Assembly: GCA_964581385.1 (NCBI GenBank)
Contig: CAZOOK010000015.1
Coordinates: 69,596-133,595 of the forward strand
Direction: 5' to 3'
Source: CAZOOK01 sp964581385
Lineage (GTDB): Bacteria; Pseudomonadota; Gammaproteobacteria; Nevskiales; Nevskiaceae
DNA: 64,000 nt
The number at the start of each line of letters is the position of its first letter. Position 1 is the first letter of the stretch. The notes beneath the pieces were generated by a model, which saw nothing but the letters and a program-made list of their open reading frames with translations, made no database searches and was not told the origin of the DNA. Shown here piece after piece: positions 17,122-25,710 of the stretch. A program made the position numbers and the translations under genes.

Positions 17122-18087
17122 ATGAAACAGCGTCAACTCCCATCCGAAATCGCCCAGACGGCCCGGCTGCTGACCGCGGCCGAGTTTCAGAACCTGACTG
17201 AGGTGCCGCCCGAGATCGAATGGTTCGCCAATCTCGGCAACGCGCAAACCCGCCGCGCTTACGAAAACGCGATCCGGGATTTCATGAAATTCACCGGCAT
17301 CCGCCGCCCGGAAGAATTCCGGACCGTGACGCGCGCTCACGTCATCGCCTGGCGCGACGACGTGGCGAGCCGGACCTTGGGTGCCACGACGATCCGGCAC
17401 TGGCTCTCGGCGCTGTCATCGCTGTTTGATTACCTCTGCGAGAAGAACGCCGTCAGCCACAATCCGGTCAAAGGCACCAAGCGGCCCAAGGTCGAAACAG
17501 CCGAAGGCAAGACGCCGGCGATCGGCAATCACCAGGCGCGCAAGCTGCTCGATGCGCCCGACGGTGAATCGCTGAAAGGCAAACGCGATCGTGCGATTCT
17601 GGCGACGCTGCTGTATCACGCGCTGCGCCGCGAGGAGCTGTGCAAGCTCCGCGTGAAGGACTTCAAGCACGAGCGCCGCGGCGTGGCGCACTTGAAGGTG
17701 TCCGGCAAGGGCGGTAAGACTCGTTATGTGCCGCTGCACCCGGCGGCGAGCGGCTTGATCCTCGATTACCTGCTGGCCGCCGGGCACGGCGAGGATGATC
17801 CCGGCGCGCTGTTTCGGTCGGTAAGCAACAATTGCCGCACCGGCCAGCAGAAAGCGATCACGGCCGATGCAATTTGTAAGCTGGTACGAGCGTATTCGAC
17901 GGCGCTGGGTTTCCAGATCGGCGCGCATGCGTTACGCGCCACGGCAGCAACCAATGCGCTCGACCACCAAGCCGATATCGCCAAGGTGCAGGAATGGCTC
18001 GGGCACGCCAACATTGCGACAACAAGGATTTACGATCGCCGCAAGACGCGGCCTGAGGATTCGCCGACGTTTAAAGTGACGTACTAG
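17122..18087 (+). CDS. Site-specific tyrosine recombinase/integrase (XerC/D-like)
   Basis: The protein has 321 residues with a SAM-like core-binding N-terminal domain (FANLGNAQTRRAYENAIRDF) and a complete catalytic domain: Arg in LYHALRREELCKL, Lys in VSGKGGKTRYVPLHP, HxxR in AHALRATAATNAL, His in LGHANIATTRIYD and Tyr in the same stretch. It would catalyse integration and excision of a mobile element. No tRNA or obvious attachment site is adjacent. The gene lies to the left of the conjugation block and could be its integrase, but about 36 kb of defence and cargo genes lie between. Confidence 0.9.
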   Translation: MKQRQLPSEIAQTARLLTAAEFQNLTEVPPEIEWFANLGNAQTRRAYENAIRDFMKFTGIRRPEEFRTVTRAHVIAWRDDVASRTLGATTIRHWLSALSSLFDYLCEKNAVSHNPVKGTKRPKVETAEGKTPAIGNHQARKLLDAPDGESLKGKRDRAILATLLYHALRREELCKLRVKDFKHERRGVAHLKVSGKGGKTRYVPLHPAASGLILDYLLAAGHGEDDPGALFRSVSNNCRTGQQKAITADAICKLVRAYSTALGFQIGAHALRATAATNALDHQADIAKVQEWLGHANIATTRIYDRRKTRPEDSPTFKVTY

Positions 18088-18199
18088 AATCTATAGACTG
18101 GGGAATGCCGCTATCGGAAGGCGAATAGCTGTGATTCCGTTATTTCCGTAAATTTAGTATGGACAATTCGCAAATCGTTTTGATCGATTTATTAAAGCC

Positions 18200-20419
18200 G
18201 TGCCCAGACCGCTAACGAGCTATAGAGTTTTCATTGCCAGTCCGGGCAAGCTTGAGGCGCTTCGCCATAGGTTCAGGGAGACCGTCGCTGAGTACAACCG
18301 TCTAGAAGCCATGCCACGCGGCGTCTATTTCGAGCCCATAGGTTGGGAAGCGACGCTACCAGGATATGGACGTCCACAGAAGCTTATAAATGATGAGCTT
18401 AGAACCTGCGATTACGCAGTGTTCCTGTTTCGTGATCGCTGGGGCTCACCTCCGGACAAAGAGGGTTGCTTTAGTTCTGGATGCGAAGAGGAATGGACGA
18501 TCGCAGATCAGATGTGCAATGCCAATGAAATGTCCGACGCGCACCTGTTTTTTTTACCAGTTGAAGACGGGCAACTAAATGACCCAGGCCCTCAGTTCAG
18601 CGCGCTGCTCAAGTTCCGCGCAAAAATTGAAGCGGAAAAAAAATACCTCTTCAAGCAACTGAAAGCCGACGATGAATTCGCGTCCGAGCTGCGTGCCGCG
18701 CTGGCCAGCTGGCTTCGTTCGCATGAGGGTGGTCGTGCCGAGAAGGACGAGACAGACTTAAATCGTCAAGGGTCCAAGGCAGCAGTCATTGTTCCGCAAC
18801 GGCCAGAATCGATTACGACCAAAAATAAAGGCGCTGTGCCCGAACTGCTGCGGAGAGCAATCAACCAGCTTGATGCCGGCCAACTGGATATTGGTCTGGC
18901 TTTTGCGGAAGCCGCCTTTTCCTTGGCCGATGAACAGAAACATCAAGTTTATGCCTTACATCTGCAGGGTTATGCCCTAATCCAGTTGGGGCGCGGTGAA
19001 GAAGCGGTGGCGACGTACGACGCACTGCTGGCGAGCTTTGGTGCGGCGACCGAACTGCCGCTGCGNNNNNNNNNNNNNNNNNNNNNNNNNNNNNNNNNNN
19101 NNNNNNNNNNNNNNNNNNNNNNNNNNNNNNNNNNNNNNNNNNNNNNNNNNNNNNNNNNNNNNNNNCTGCTGGCGAGTTTTGGTGCGGCGACCGACCTGCC
19201 GCTGCGCGAATTGGTCGCCCAGGCGATGTTCAACAAGGGCGTCACGCTCGGCAAGCTGGGGCGCAGCGAAGAAGAGCTGACGACGTACGACGCGCTGCTG
19301 GCGAGTTTTGGTGCGGCGACCGACCTGCCGCTGCGCGAATTGGTCGCCCAGGCGATGTTCAACAAGGGCGTCACGCTCGGTGAGCTGGGGCGCGGCGAAG
19401 AAGCGGTAGCGACGTACGACGCGCTGCTGGCGAGTTTTGGCGCGACGATCGAGCTGCCGCTGCACAAATTGATCGCCAAGGCGATGTTCAACAAGGGCAT
19501 CAGGCTCGGCAAGCTGGGGCGCAGCGAAGAAGCGGTGGCGACGTATGACGCGCTGCTGGCGAGCTTTAGTGCGGCGATCGAGCTGCCGCTGCGCGAATTG
19601 GTCGCTCAGGCCATGGTCAACAAAGGCGTCACGCTCGGTGAGCTGAGGCGCGGCGAAGAAGAGCTGACGACGTACGACGCACTGCTGGCGAGCTTTGGTG
19701 CGGCGACCGAACTGCCGCTGCGCGAATTGGTCGCCCAGGCGATGTTCAACAAGGGCGTCACGCTCGGCAAGCTGGGGCGCGGCGAAGAAGAGCTGACGAC
19801 GTACGACGCGCTGCTGGCGAGTTTTGGTGCGGCGATCGAGCTGCCGCTGCGCGAATTGGTCGCTCGGGCCACGGTCAACAAAGGCGTCACGCTCGGTGAG
19901 CTGGGGCGCGGCGAAGAAGCGGTGACGACGTACGACGCATTGCTGGCGAGTTTTGGCGCGACGATCGAGCTGCCGCTGCGCGAGTTGGTCGCCCAGGCGA
20001 TGTTCAACAAGGGCATCAGGCTCGGCATGCTGGGGCGCGGCGAAGAAGAGCTGGCGACGTACGACGCGCTGCTGGCGAGCTTTGGTGCGGCGACCGAGCT
20101 GCCGCTACGCGAATTGGTCGCCAAGGCGATGTTCAACAAGGGCGTCGCGCTTGGTGAGCTGGGGCGCGGCGAAGAAGAGCTGGCGACGTACGACGCACTG
20201 CGGGCGAGCTTTGGTGCGGCGACCGAACTGCCGCTGCGCGAAGAGGTCGCCCAGGCGATGTTCAACAAGGGCGTCGCGCTTGGCAAGCTGGGGCGTAGCG
20301 AGGAAGCGATGGCGACGTACGACGAGATAATTAACAATTTTCAAGTAACGGAAAGTGAACTTATCGGATCTTTTATTGAAAAAGCTCTAAGAAGAATAGC
20401 AGCTGCCCGATCACGTTAA
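18200..20419 (+). CDS. DUF4062 protein with tandem 43-residue TPR-like repeats (interrupted by assembly gap)
   Basis: It starts with GTG at 18200. Residues 1-90 are a DUF4062 domain (SYRVFIASPGKLEAL then CDYAVFLFRDRWGSPP), a module common at the N-terminus of NTPase/TPR proteins in conflict systems. From about residue 215 come helical repeats, then at least ten nearly identical 43-residue units (129 bp) of the pattern ALLASFGAATELPLRELVAQ / AMFNKGVTLGKLGRGEEE / LTTYD. The repeats are TPR-like and should make a protein-binding solenoid. The reading frame is the same on both sides of the 100-N gap. The unusual sequence uniformity means recent expansion or gene conversion. Function is unknown. 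Confidence 0.8.
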   Translation: MPRPLTSYRVFIASPGKLEALRHRFRETVAEYNRLEAMPRGVYFEPIGWEATLPGYGRPQKLINDELRTCDYAVFLFRDRWGSPPDKEGCFSSGCEEEWTIADQMCNANEMSDAHLFFLPVEDGQLNDPGPQFSALLKFRAKIEAEKKYLFKQLKADDEFASELRAALASWLRSHEGGRAEKDETDLNRQGSKAAVIVPQRPESITTKNKGAVPELLRRAINQLDAGQLDIGLAFAEAAFSLADEQKHQVYALHLQGYALIQLGRGEEAVATYDALLASFGAATELPLXXXXXXXXXXXXXXXXXXXXXXXXXXXXXXXXXXLLASFGAATDLPLRELVAQAMFNKGVTLGKLGRSEEELTTYDALLASFGAATDLPLRELVAQAMFNKGVTLGELGRGEEAVATYDALLASFGATIELPLHKLIAKAMFNKGIRLGKLGRSEEAVATYDALLASFSAAIELPLRELVAQAMVNKGVTLGELRRGEEELTTYDALLASFGAATELPLRELVAQAMFNKGVTLGKLGRGEEELTTYDALLASFGAAIELPLRELVARATVNKGVTLGELGRGEEAVTTYDALLASFGATIELPLRELVAQAMFNKGIRLGMLGRGEEELATYDALLASFGAATELPLRELVAKAMFNKGVALGELGRGEEELATYDALRASFGAATELPLREEVAQAMFNKGVALGKLGRSEEAMATYDEIINNFQVTESELIGSFIEKALRRIAAARSR
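19066..19165. other. Assembly gap (100 N) inside the repeat array
   Basis: Exactly 100 N replace sequence within the 129-bp tandem repeats. By repeat phase, 88 bases are missing to reach the next unit, so the real gap should be 88 + 129n bases and 100 is a placeholder. The copy number of the array is unknown. Confidence 0.98.
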
Positions 20420-20537
20420 GGACGTTGTAATGCTCGACAAGTCGTGACCGATAACGTCCTTTATATGCGCTAATGGCAAATGAAAAAATCTACCGCAAGA
20501 TCGATCCTATCTGCCATCGCCGTTGAGCGTCGCAAAC

Positions 20538-21215
20538 TTAACGCTGGGTCACTTGATCCGACACGATGATCCGATCGATCTTGGATCCGTTCCAGCGATA
20601 CAAAAGATGGCAGTGCTGAACGCAGTTCGAAATCAGGTCCGGATAAAACGCCGCAACGCACTGCCCGCCCGAATGGCGAACACTGCGATAGACGAGCCCG
20701 TTTGACCTTGAGTCGTACAGTTCCGAAGCCAGGCGCTGGCTGGCCGCGTAGCTGTCGGGATCATGGACCGCCTCCCATCCATCGCGAATATCATGTACGC
20801 GACCGCGAATGGTGGCGACGTAACAGCGCTGCTCTACCTCGCAAGTAGGCTCCCGGGTCGCGTTCAAGAAAATCTCACGGTGATGCACCGTTTCGGCAAT
20901 GGCCGTGTCGCGATTCGCCGCAGCGTAGTAGACGCCGAAGCGGCCGTCGGAAAACCGGCTCCCATCGGGATTCGGATGCGTGAATGCGGCCATGATCGGG
21001 GTGGTGCCTGGCCCCGCAATCCGTCGATCGGGGGGCACCAACGAAATATCTCCGGCATCCTGCCGCAATCGAGAATTGGTCATTCCTTCGAGTTCGAAAA
21101 CCGCGTCGAGATCGGCCGGATCCGTAACATCGTCAAACAGGCCGACCGGTGGAAACCGCGACGGAATAATGCGAAAGCTTTCTGCCCAGTGGAGTTCGAA
21201 TTCAGGCGGAAGCAC
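20538..21215 (-). CDS. RES-domain toxin (NAD+-targeting, ParT-like)
   Basis: The protein has 225 residues. The RES domain is visible through DGRFGVYYAAANRDTAIAETV (the Arg, Tyr and Glu region) and the late SGGQCVAAFYPDL segment. RES toxins degrade or modify NAD+ or ADP-ribosylate targets. The start is GTG at 21215, six bases after the stop of the cognate antitoxin gene; a nearby ATG is out of frame. The conserved order antitoxin-toxin and tight spacing support a type II toxin-antitoxin operon. Confidence 0.88.
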   Translation of the reverse strand: MLPPEFELHWAESFRIIPSRFPPVGLFDDVTDPADLDAVFELEGMTNSRLRQDAGDISLVPPDRRIAGPGTTPIMAAFTHPNPDGSRFSDGRFGVYYAAANRDTAIAETVHHREIFLNATREPTCEVEQRCYVATIRGRVHDIRDGWEAVHDPDSYAASQRLASELYDSRSNGLVYRSVRHSGGQCVAAFYPDLISNCVQHCHLLYRWNGSKIDRIIVSDQVTQR

Positions 21216-21221
21216 GCGACA

Positions 21222-21623
21222 TTATCCACGCATCGCGTCGAGATACTGCCTTACCCAGTAAAGATCGGTGACCTGCCCCGCCAGCATGCGATCCATGGCT
21301 GACTTTCCGGCAAACATCGGCGCACTATTCGGCCGTCGAACCCAACCATCTGCCTGCTCGCGATTCGGGAAAAGAATGTGCAACGCCTTATAAATCCCAA
21401 GGACGTAGCTGATCCGCTCAAGGACATCAGGGGATAGCGCCTGGGCCCCCTCCTTTTTCCATCGAAAAAACGTCGTGCGCCCCGGCCTGCCGAGCAGAAT
21501 CATTTGCTCATCGGTCGACAGACCCCAACGCTCAGCGATCTGGAAGAAGGTGCGTAACCCAGCCCCCGACAGATCGCGGGGCGTCTGAGCTGACGCTCGA
21601 ACCTCTTTCTGCATGGCCTTCAT
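21222..21623 (-). CDS. Xre/MbcA/ParS-type antitoxin (DUF2384)
   Basis: The protein has 133 residues from the ATG at 21623, which follows an AGAAGGGG ribosome-binding stretch; the longer frame adds unlikely residues. An HTH-like N-terminal half (WGLSTDEQMILLGRPGRTTF) and a DUF2384 C-terminal half (LFPNREQADGWVRRPNSAPM) are visible. It should bind and block the RES toxin encoded directly downstream and repress the shared promoter. The DNA from 21693 to 22010 contains no gene I can support. Confidence 0.88.
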   Translation of the reverse strand: MKAMQKEVRASAQTPRDLSGAGLRTFFQIAERWGLSTDEQMILLGRPGRTTFFRWKKEGAQALSPDVLERISYVLGIYKALHILFPNREQADGWVRRPNSAPMFAGKSAMDRMLAGQVTDLYWVRQYLDAMRG

Positions 21624-22010
21624 GGAAAGCCCCTTCTGGTTCAATATTGAACGAATTAAAACAAATAGTACCATTACGCACTCACAAGTCAAGCTCGGAG
21701 AGCGTTTCAGTTTTGGGGTCCATTTGATTTACGTGCAAAAAGTCCCGGTAGCGGGAATGCGATCTGATGCGGGCTCCGGAGGGGGAGCTCATCTATGTCC
21801 TTGGTTTTAGGCCTATTCCTGCTTCCCCCTCAAAGGCTCTGGAGGCCGCCTCATTGCCGGGTCGATTTTAGCCGCCGGCAACCATTATCGACGTTACTTG
21901 CGACGGCAGCAGAATCGGCGCAAAGCGATCGATGGGAAAGCGGAACGTACCTTGCAGATTGATGCCCTCGGCGTGCGTGGGTGCGATACCAACGGGGACA
22001 TGCCCGCCTT

Positions 22011-23864
22011 TTACGATGAAATCTTGCTGCGGTTAGAGCGCCTCCGCGGCCGCGACGCCGAAGCCGCTGTGGAATCCGCTCCAGGCTGACCTTTTTTCGG
22101 TCGCGTGCGTGCCTTTGACCGCACGGAGTGCTCAGATCTTTTTGGGTCGTCCTCTGGGGGTGAAGTCGACTCGTCAGTTTTTACTACCCGGATTACGCCC
22201 AACGGCACCGGAAGGCGATGGCGTCGCGCCGCAATCAGAACCAAAGGATACATACCGTGCCGGCAGGCGGAAAGATTCTTGTAGTGCGGCGTTTCATCAC
22301 ACTCTTTGAACAGTTGAGCGAGCAGCTCGCCGGGGGGGCCGTCAATTGGCAGATGGGACAGCGTCATCCCGTGCAAGTCGCTATTACTATACAGATGTTG
22401 TTCCGTGAGCTCATCCGGGTACCAGTACTGAACGTTACAATGTCGCAACCGGCTCGCCACGAAAGACGATAGGCGGTCGTACAAATCTTCCCATTCGAAC
22501 AATGCCATCCAAAACGCAATTGCCGATATGAGAATACTTCCCGCCGTCTTTTCCTCGCGAAATGCCTCGTCCTTGTTCCTCGACAACAGGTCCGCATAAT
22601 TTCGAATCGTGCTTGGGTAATCTCCAAACGAGTCGAAAGCGAACGCGATACGACCTTGCATCTCGCCCAACCATGACCGAAGTTCAACCGTGCGATTTCC
22701 AACCGTCGCCAGAAGCAACGCGGCCAACATCACATCAATGCCCTGATCATCCATAATTGGAAGATACAAGGCCGGGTTGTTCCGGACCATCTTAATGATC
22801 GAGTCCGCACGTAGCGCGGCCTCTTCGAGGCATGCCTTCTTATGCGCATTGTCCTTATTGGCGTCCGCCACCCGTGCCGCCCACAACGCCCACAAGCCAT
22901 CCATGGCGACACGACCTAATAAATCAAACAATTTCAGGTTTATATCGATCCGGCTTGCCGAATGTATCGCGCTTGACAACCCATGCAGCTGCGCCGCACG
23001 CGGAGTGACAACCTTACCGATGAAGTCAGAGCATATCCTTTGGTAGGTGTCACAGATTGCGTCGAACGACTGCCAGACCGATTTTGCCGCTCTTGTCTTC
23101 TTCCTCTCAAACTGCCTAGCCACGTGCCAAGCGTGCAGTACGGAGAGTTCAGCCGATAAATAGGCTGACTCAAGATTTCCGGCGTCTCGGCACCAGCTGT
23201 AAACGACCCACAGGCAGATGGACATCTGACGAACTGCTGTCACCGCCGCCTTTTCGTCGTTTGCATTCACAGACGACAAAGCGGCGAGGAGCTCTGCAAA
23301 ATGTCCGTGCGCAGCGACCGGCTCGTCCAGAATTGCGATCGCCTTGCGCAGCAGAGACTTTAGTCGCTCGGGCATTACGTTTTCGCGCAAGAAGCAGCTG
23401 GCGATCAACCCCGCGAGTCGGTCTCCATCCCATTCCTCAAAGGAGATTCCAGTTCTCCTCTGCTCACGGTCGAAATAACCCCGGAGGCTTTCCCTCACGT
23501 CCTCCTGGACCTCCCCGCCGCAACAAACACATATGACGACGTCCTTGCTTTTGTGTTCGTGTGGCAGGCGACTTGGGACGTACGCGTCTACGATGTCTTG
23601 GATGCTCGGTCGGAGCGCCGTCATCGACGTATCGGCCCAGGACTGGCGTGAAATGTTGCCAGGCTTGATCGTAAACAAGTAGACCTTCTTCGCACCACCA
23701 GCAATCGCCCCCACCGCACCGACATCAACACCGTTCTGCCGAGGTCCTCGACTGGGGCGCGAAAAAACATTGAGCCCGAGTTGACTCAAGAGATCCGGAA
23801 GCACCACATCGAGCTCGCCACGTTCACGAAGCGAAGCGAGGTACTGTTTGAGGATCAGCTTCAT
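22011..23864 (-). CDS. Unknown 617-residue protein with a diverged PD-(D/E)XK-like N-terminus
   Basis: No named family is recognised. The first 75 residues fit a restriction-like fold: helix LRERGELDVVLPDLLSQLG, then NGVDVGAVG with candidate Asp47, then a strand VYLFTIKPGN with candidate Lys67. The central 400 residues are helical with many Trp and Cys residues, and the last 50 are a basic, disordered tail (RPKKGQPG, RPRRRSNRSK) that could bind nucleic acid. The start overlaps the stop of the HEAT-like gene (ATGA), giving a two-gene unit after a type I restriction operon. A role in defence is inference from the fold guess and the neighbourhood. Confidence 0.6.
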   Translation of the reverse strand: MKLILKQYLASLRERGELDVVLPDLLSQLGLNVFSRPSRGPRQNGVDVGAVGAIAGGAKKVYLFTIKPGNISRQSWADTSMTALRPSIQDIVDAYVPSRLPHEHKSKDVVICVCCGGEVQEDVRESLRGYFDREQRRTGISFEEWDGDRLAGLIASCFLRENVMPERLKSLLRKAIAILDEPVAAHGHFAELLAALSSVNANDEKAAVTAVRQMSICLWVVYSWCRDAGNLESAYLSAELSVLHAWHVARQFERKKTRAAKSVWQSFDAICDTYQRICSDFIGKVVTPRAAQLHGLSSAIHSASRIDINLKLFDLLGRVAMDGLWALWAARVADANKDNAHKKACLEEAALRADSIIKMVRNNPALYLPIMDDQGIDVMLAALLLATVGNRTVELRSWLGEMQGRIAFAFDSFGDYPSTIRNYADLLSRNKDEAFREEKTAGSILISAIAFWMALFEWEDLYDRLSSFVASRLRHCNVQYWYPDELTEQHLYSNSDLHGMTLSHLPIDGPPGELLAQLFKECDETPHYKNLSACRHGMYPLVLIAARRHRLPVPLGVIRVVKTDESTSPPEDDPKRSEHSVRSKARTRPKKGQPGADSTAASASRPRRRSNRSKISS

Positions 23865-25615
23865 GATGGTCTGCGCTCTGCGCGAAACATGAATAACTGA
23901 TAGTTAAGCGCAGTCGGATCCAAGCGCTGCAGACGCGGATACTCGATCGTCACACCATGGCTCCCCATCTGTATTTCCGTCCGATGGAGCTGAGCGAAGG
24001 GGTCACGCGTCAGAACAATAGATTTACGGCCGTAAAGTAGTACGGAACGCTTTGCCAAACTCATAAACACTGACCGAGCTTGCGCCTCTTTGAACATCGC
24101 CGCCATCTTTCGGGCTTCGTGCCGATTATGCGCCTCGACATGACGCAGACTCGGCTGCAACTCGGGACACGTCCCCGGCGAGCCCAGTGCGGTAAGATAC
24201 TCATCGACTCGTCCTGATACAGCCCTCAGGACCTTGACGACACGCTTCGACCAGATCGTGCGCCCCTCGCTTAATAGTTCCTTGGCGAGCCGCGGATGGC
24301 TCAGGAACAAGGGATTGAATAGCAGCTCGGCGAGTGAACCGATCGCCCCATCGGACGCACACTCCATCAGTGAGATTACGAACCACGCCGCAGTAATCGG
24401 TGTGGGAAAGAGATGGCCCATGGCTTTGCGCGCGAGAAAAATAACGTCACTGTCGCTGGTGCTTACGAGCTCTGACGCGTCTACCGCGAGGCGCACATTA
24501 TTTTCCATAATCTGTGACGTCAGCTCCGCACAGGCCCTTCCCAGATGCGCATCTCCACTCGCAAGAAAGCGGGTTGCAATTCGCTGCAAAAGCTGGTGAT
24601 CGGACTGAATGGCGTGCACAGTGCTTTGAAGTTTTTGGAACAGCCTTTCAATTTCCGAAGTCGGCAAAAGGCGCTCCAAAAACGAAATCACGCTGTCGTG
24701 CTGAGATTGGGTCACCAACGCTTGAAGGAGCAAATCGATCTGTTGCAATGTCGCGTTGTTGTCTTCGGGCGTTTGCGACAAGCGGTCCAGGACAAAGTCG
24801 ATAATGGCGGGCTGCCCTATCAGCGCCTCGACATTAAACATCAAGCCTTGTGAGGCGGCGAAAAGGCCCAAGAGTCCACCTTTGTCCATGGCGTCGGCGA
24901 GGATCGAGAGCACCTTGTCCCGGTCGTCGGACGTCTTGATTTTCGCTCCCAAATTGAGCGCACTCACGATGACCGCGCCTAGAGTCGATTCATTGTCTTC
25001 CTTCAGGACGGCGGCCGCCAAAGCTGCTAGCGCCAGTGTCGGTTCAAATCCGACCAAGGTGCCCAAGGCCGATAAGGCGGCGTGACGAACTCTTGGATCC
25101 GGATGTTCCGCCAGGCGAAGCGTTTCCTGCCCGAACGCTTGGAGATCGATTTTTGACCCCGAGAGCAGCAATGAGTAGATAAGATCCGCAAAGGAATTCG
25201 GATCGGCCTCGGCGATTTCGAGTCCTTCGGCAATGCGCGACGGGTCCTTATCACAGAAAGCACTGAACCTCGAAAAGACCGACCTAGCCAACAAATCCTG
25301 GCCCGCCTGCTGGGAAAGGCGCATCGTGCACCGCATCACCTGAGCCACCGGCGCGGCGAGATCTGGTAACGCCTCCTCGAACGCTTGTCGGGTCAGGAAG
25401 AAGTCCGGCCCCTGGACATTATTTTCCAGTCGCAAATATTCGGCGACAACGTCGACCTGCCCTGCATTATGAATTTTGACCAGTAAGCGGGCCGTCACAT
25501 CCCTCGCGCTTCGACGAGACCGTGCGACCTCAACTAGAAACTCCCCTCTCGCCGCAGCGTCGACCAGTGCGAGTTCGATTGCGGCTTCATCAGACGGCGA
25601 CGGTTGTGGGGCCAT
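23861..25615 (-). CDS. Unknown 584-residue protein with HEAT-like helical repeats
   Basis: The protein is almost entirely alpha-helical. Repeats of about 35-40 residues with HEAT character are seen around LRLAEHPDPRVRHAALSALG and again around LAALAAAVLKEDNESTLGAV. Such scaffolds bind proteins or nucleic acids. It precedes and overlaps the PD-(D/E)XK-like gene by four bases, so both are probably subunits of one system. The gap from the hsdR stop is 95 bases, on the same strand, and co-transcription with the type I operon is possible. No catalytic motif is seen. Confidence 0.6.
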   Translation of the reverse strand: MAPQPSPSDEAAIELALVDAAARGEFLVEVARSRRSARDVTARLLVKIHNAGQVDVVAEYLRLENNVQGPDFFLTRQAFEEALPDLAAPVAQVMRCTMRLSQQAGQDLLARSVFSRFSAFCDKDPSRIAEGLEIAEADPNSFADLIYSLLLSGSKIDLQAFGQETLRLAEHPDPRVRHAALSALGTLVGFEPTLALAALAAAVLKEDNESTLGAVIVSALNLGAKIKTSDDRDKVLSILADAMDKGGLLGLFAASQGLMFNVEALIGQPAIIDFVLDRLSQTPEDNNATLQQIDLLLQALVTQSQHDSVISFLERLLPTSEIERLFQKLQSTVHAIQSDHQLLQRIATRFLASGDAHLGRACAELTSQIMENNVRLAVDASELVSTSDSDVIFLARKAMGHLFPTPITAAWFVISLMECASDGAIGSLAELLFNPLFLSHPRLAKELLSEGRTIWSKRVVKVLRAVSGRVDEYLTALGSPGTCPELQPSLRHVEAHNRHEARKMAAMFKEAQARSVFMSLAKRSVLLYGRKSIVLTRDPFAQLHRTEIQMGSHGVTIEYPRLQRLDPTALNYQLFMFRAERRPS

Positions 25616-25710
25616 TTCTTGCGCGAACGATTGTTGATGATCGTCGACATTCTATCTTGGCGCCCTCTCGTATCTCGGTCAATGCCGGCGAGTCGCCTTG
25701 AACTGCAGAC

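Noticed and set aside
18990..20330. Regular direct repeats suggesting a CRISPR array or minisatellite
   Set aside because: The 129-bp period keeps one reading frame and encodes TPR-like units of the DUF4062 protein.
21693..22089. Open frame at 21898-22089 on the + strand
   Set aside because: It overlaps the 3' end of the 617-residue gene on the other strand and has no family match or clear start.
25035..25060. ggttcaaatccga, like a tRNA T-arm (also gggttcgaacctt near 50057)
   Set aside because: Both lie inside coding genes and no acceptor or anticodon stems can be formed.
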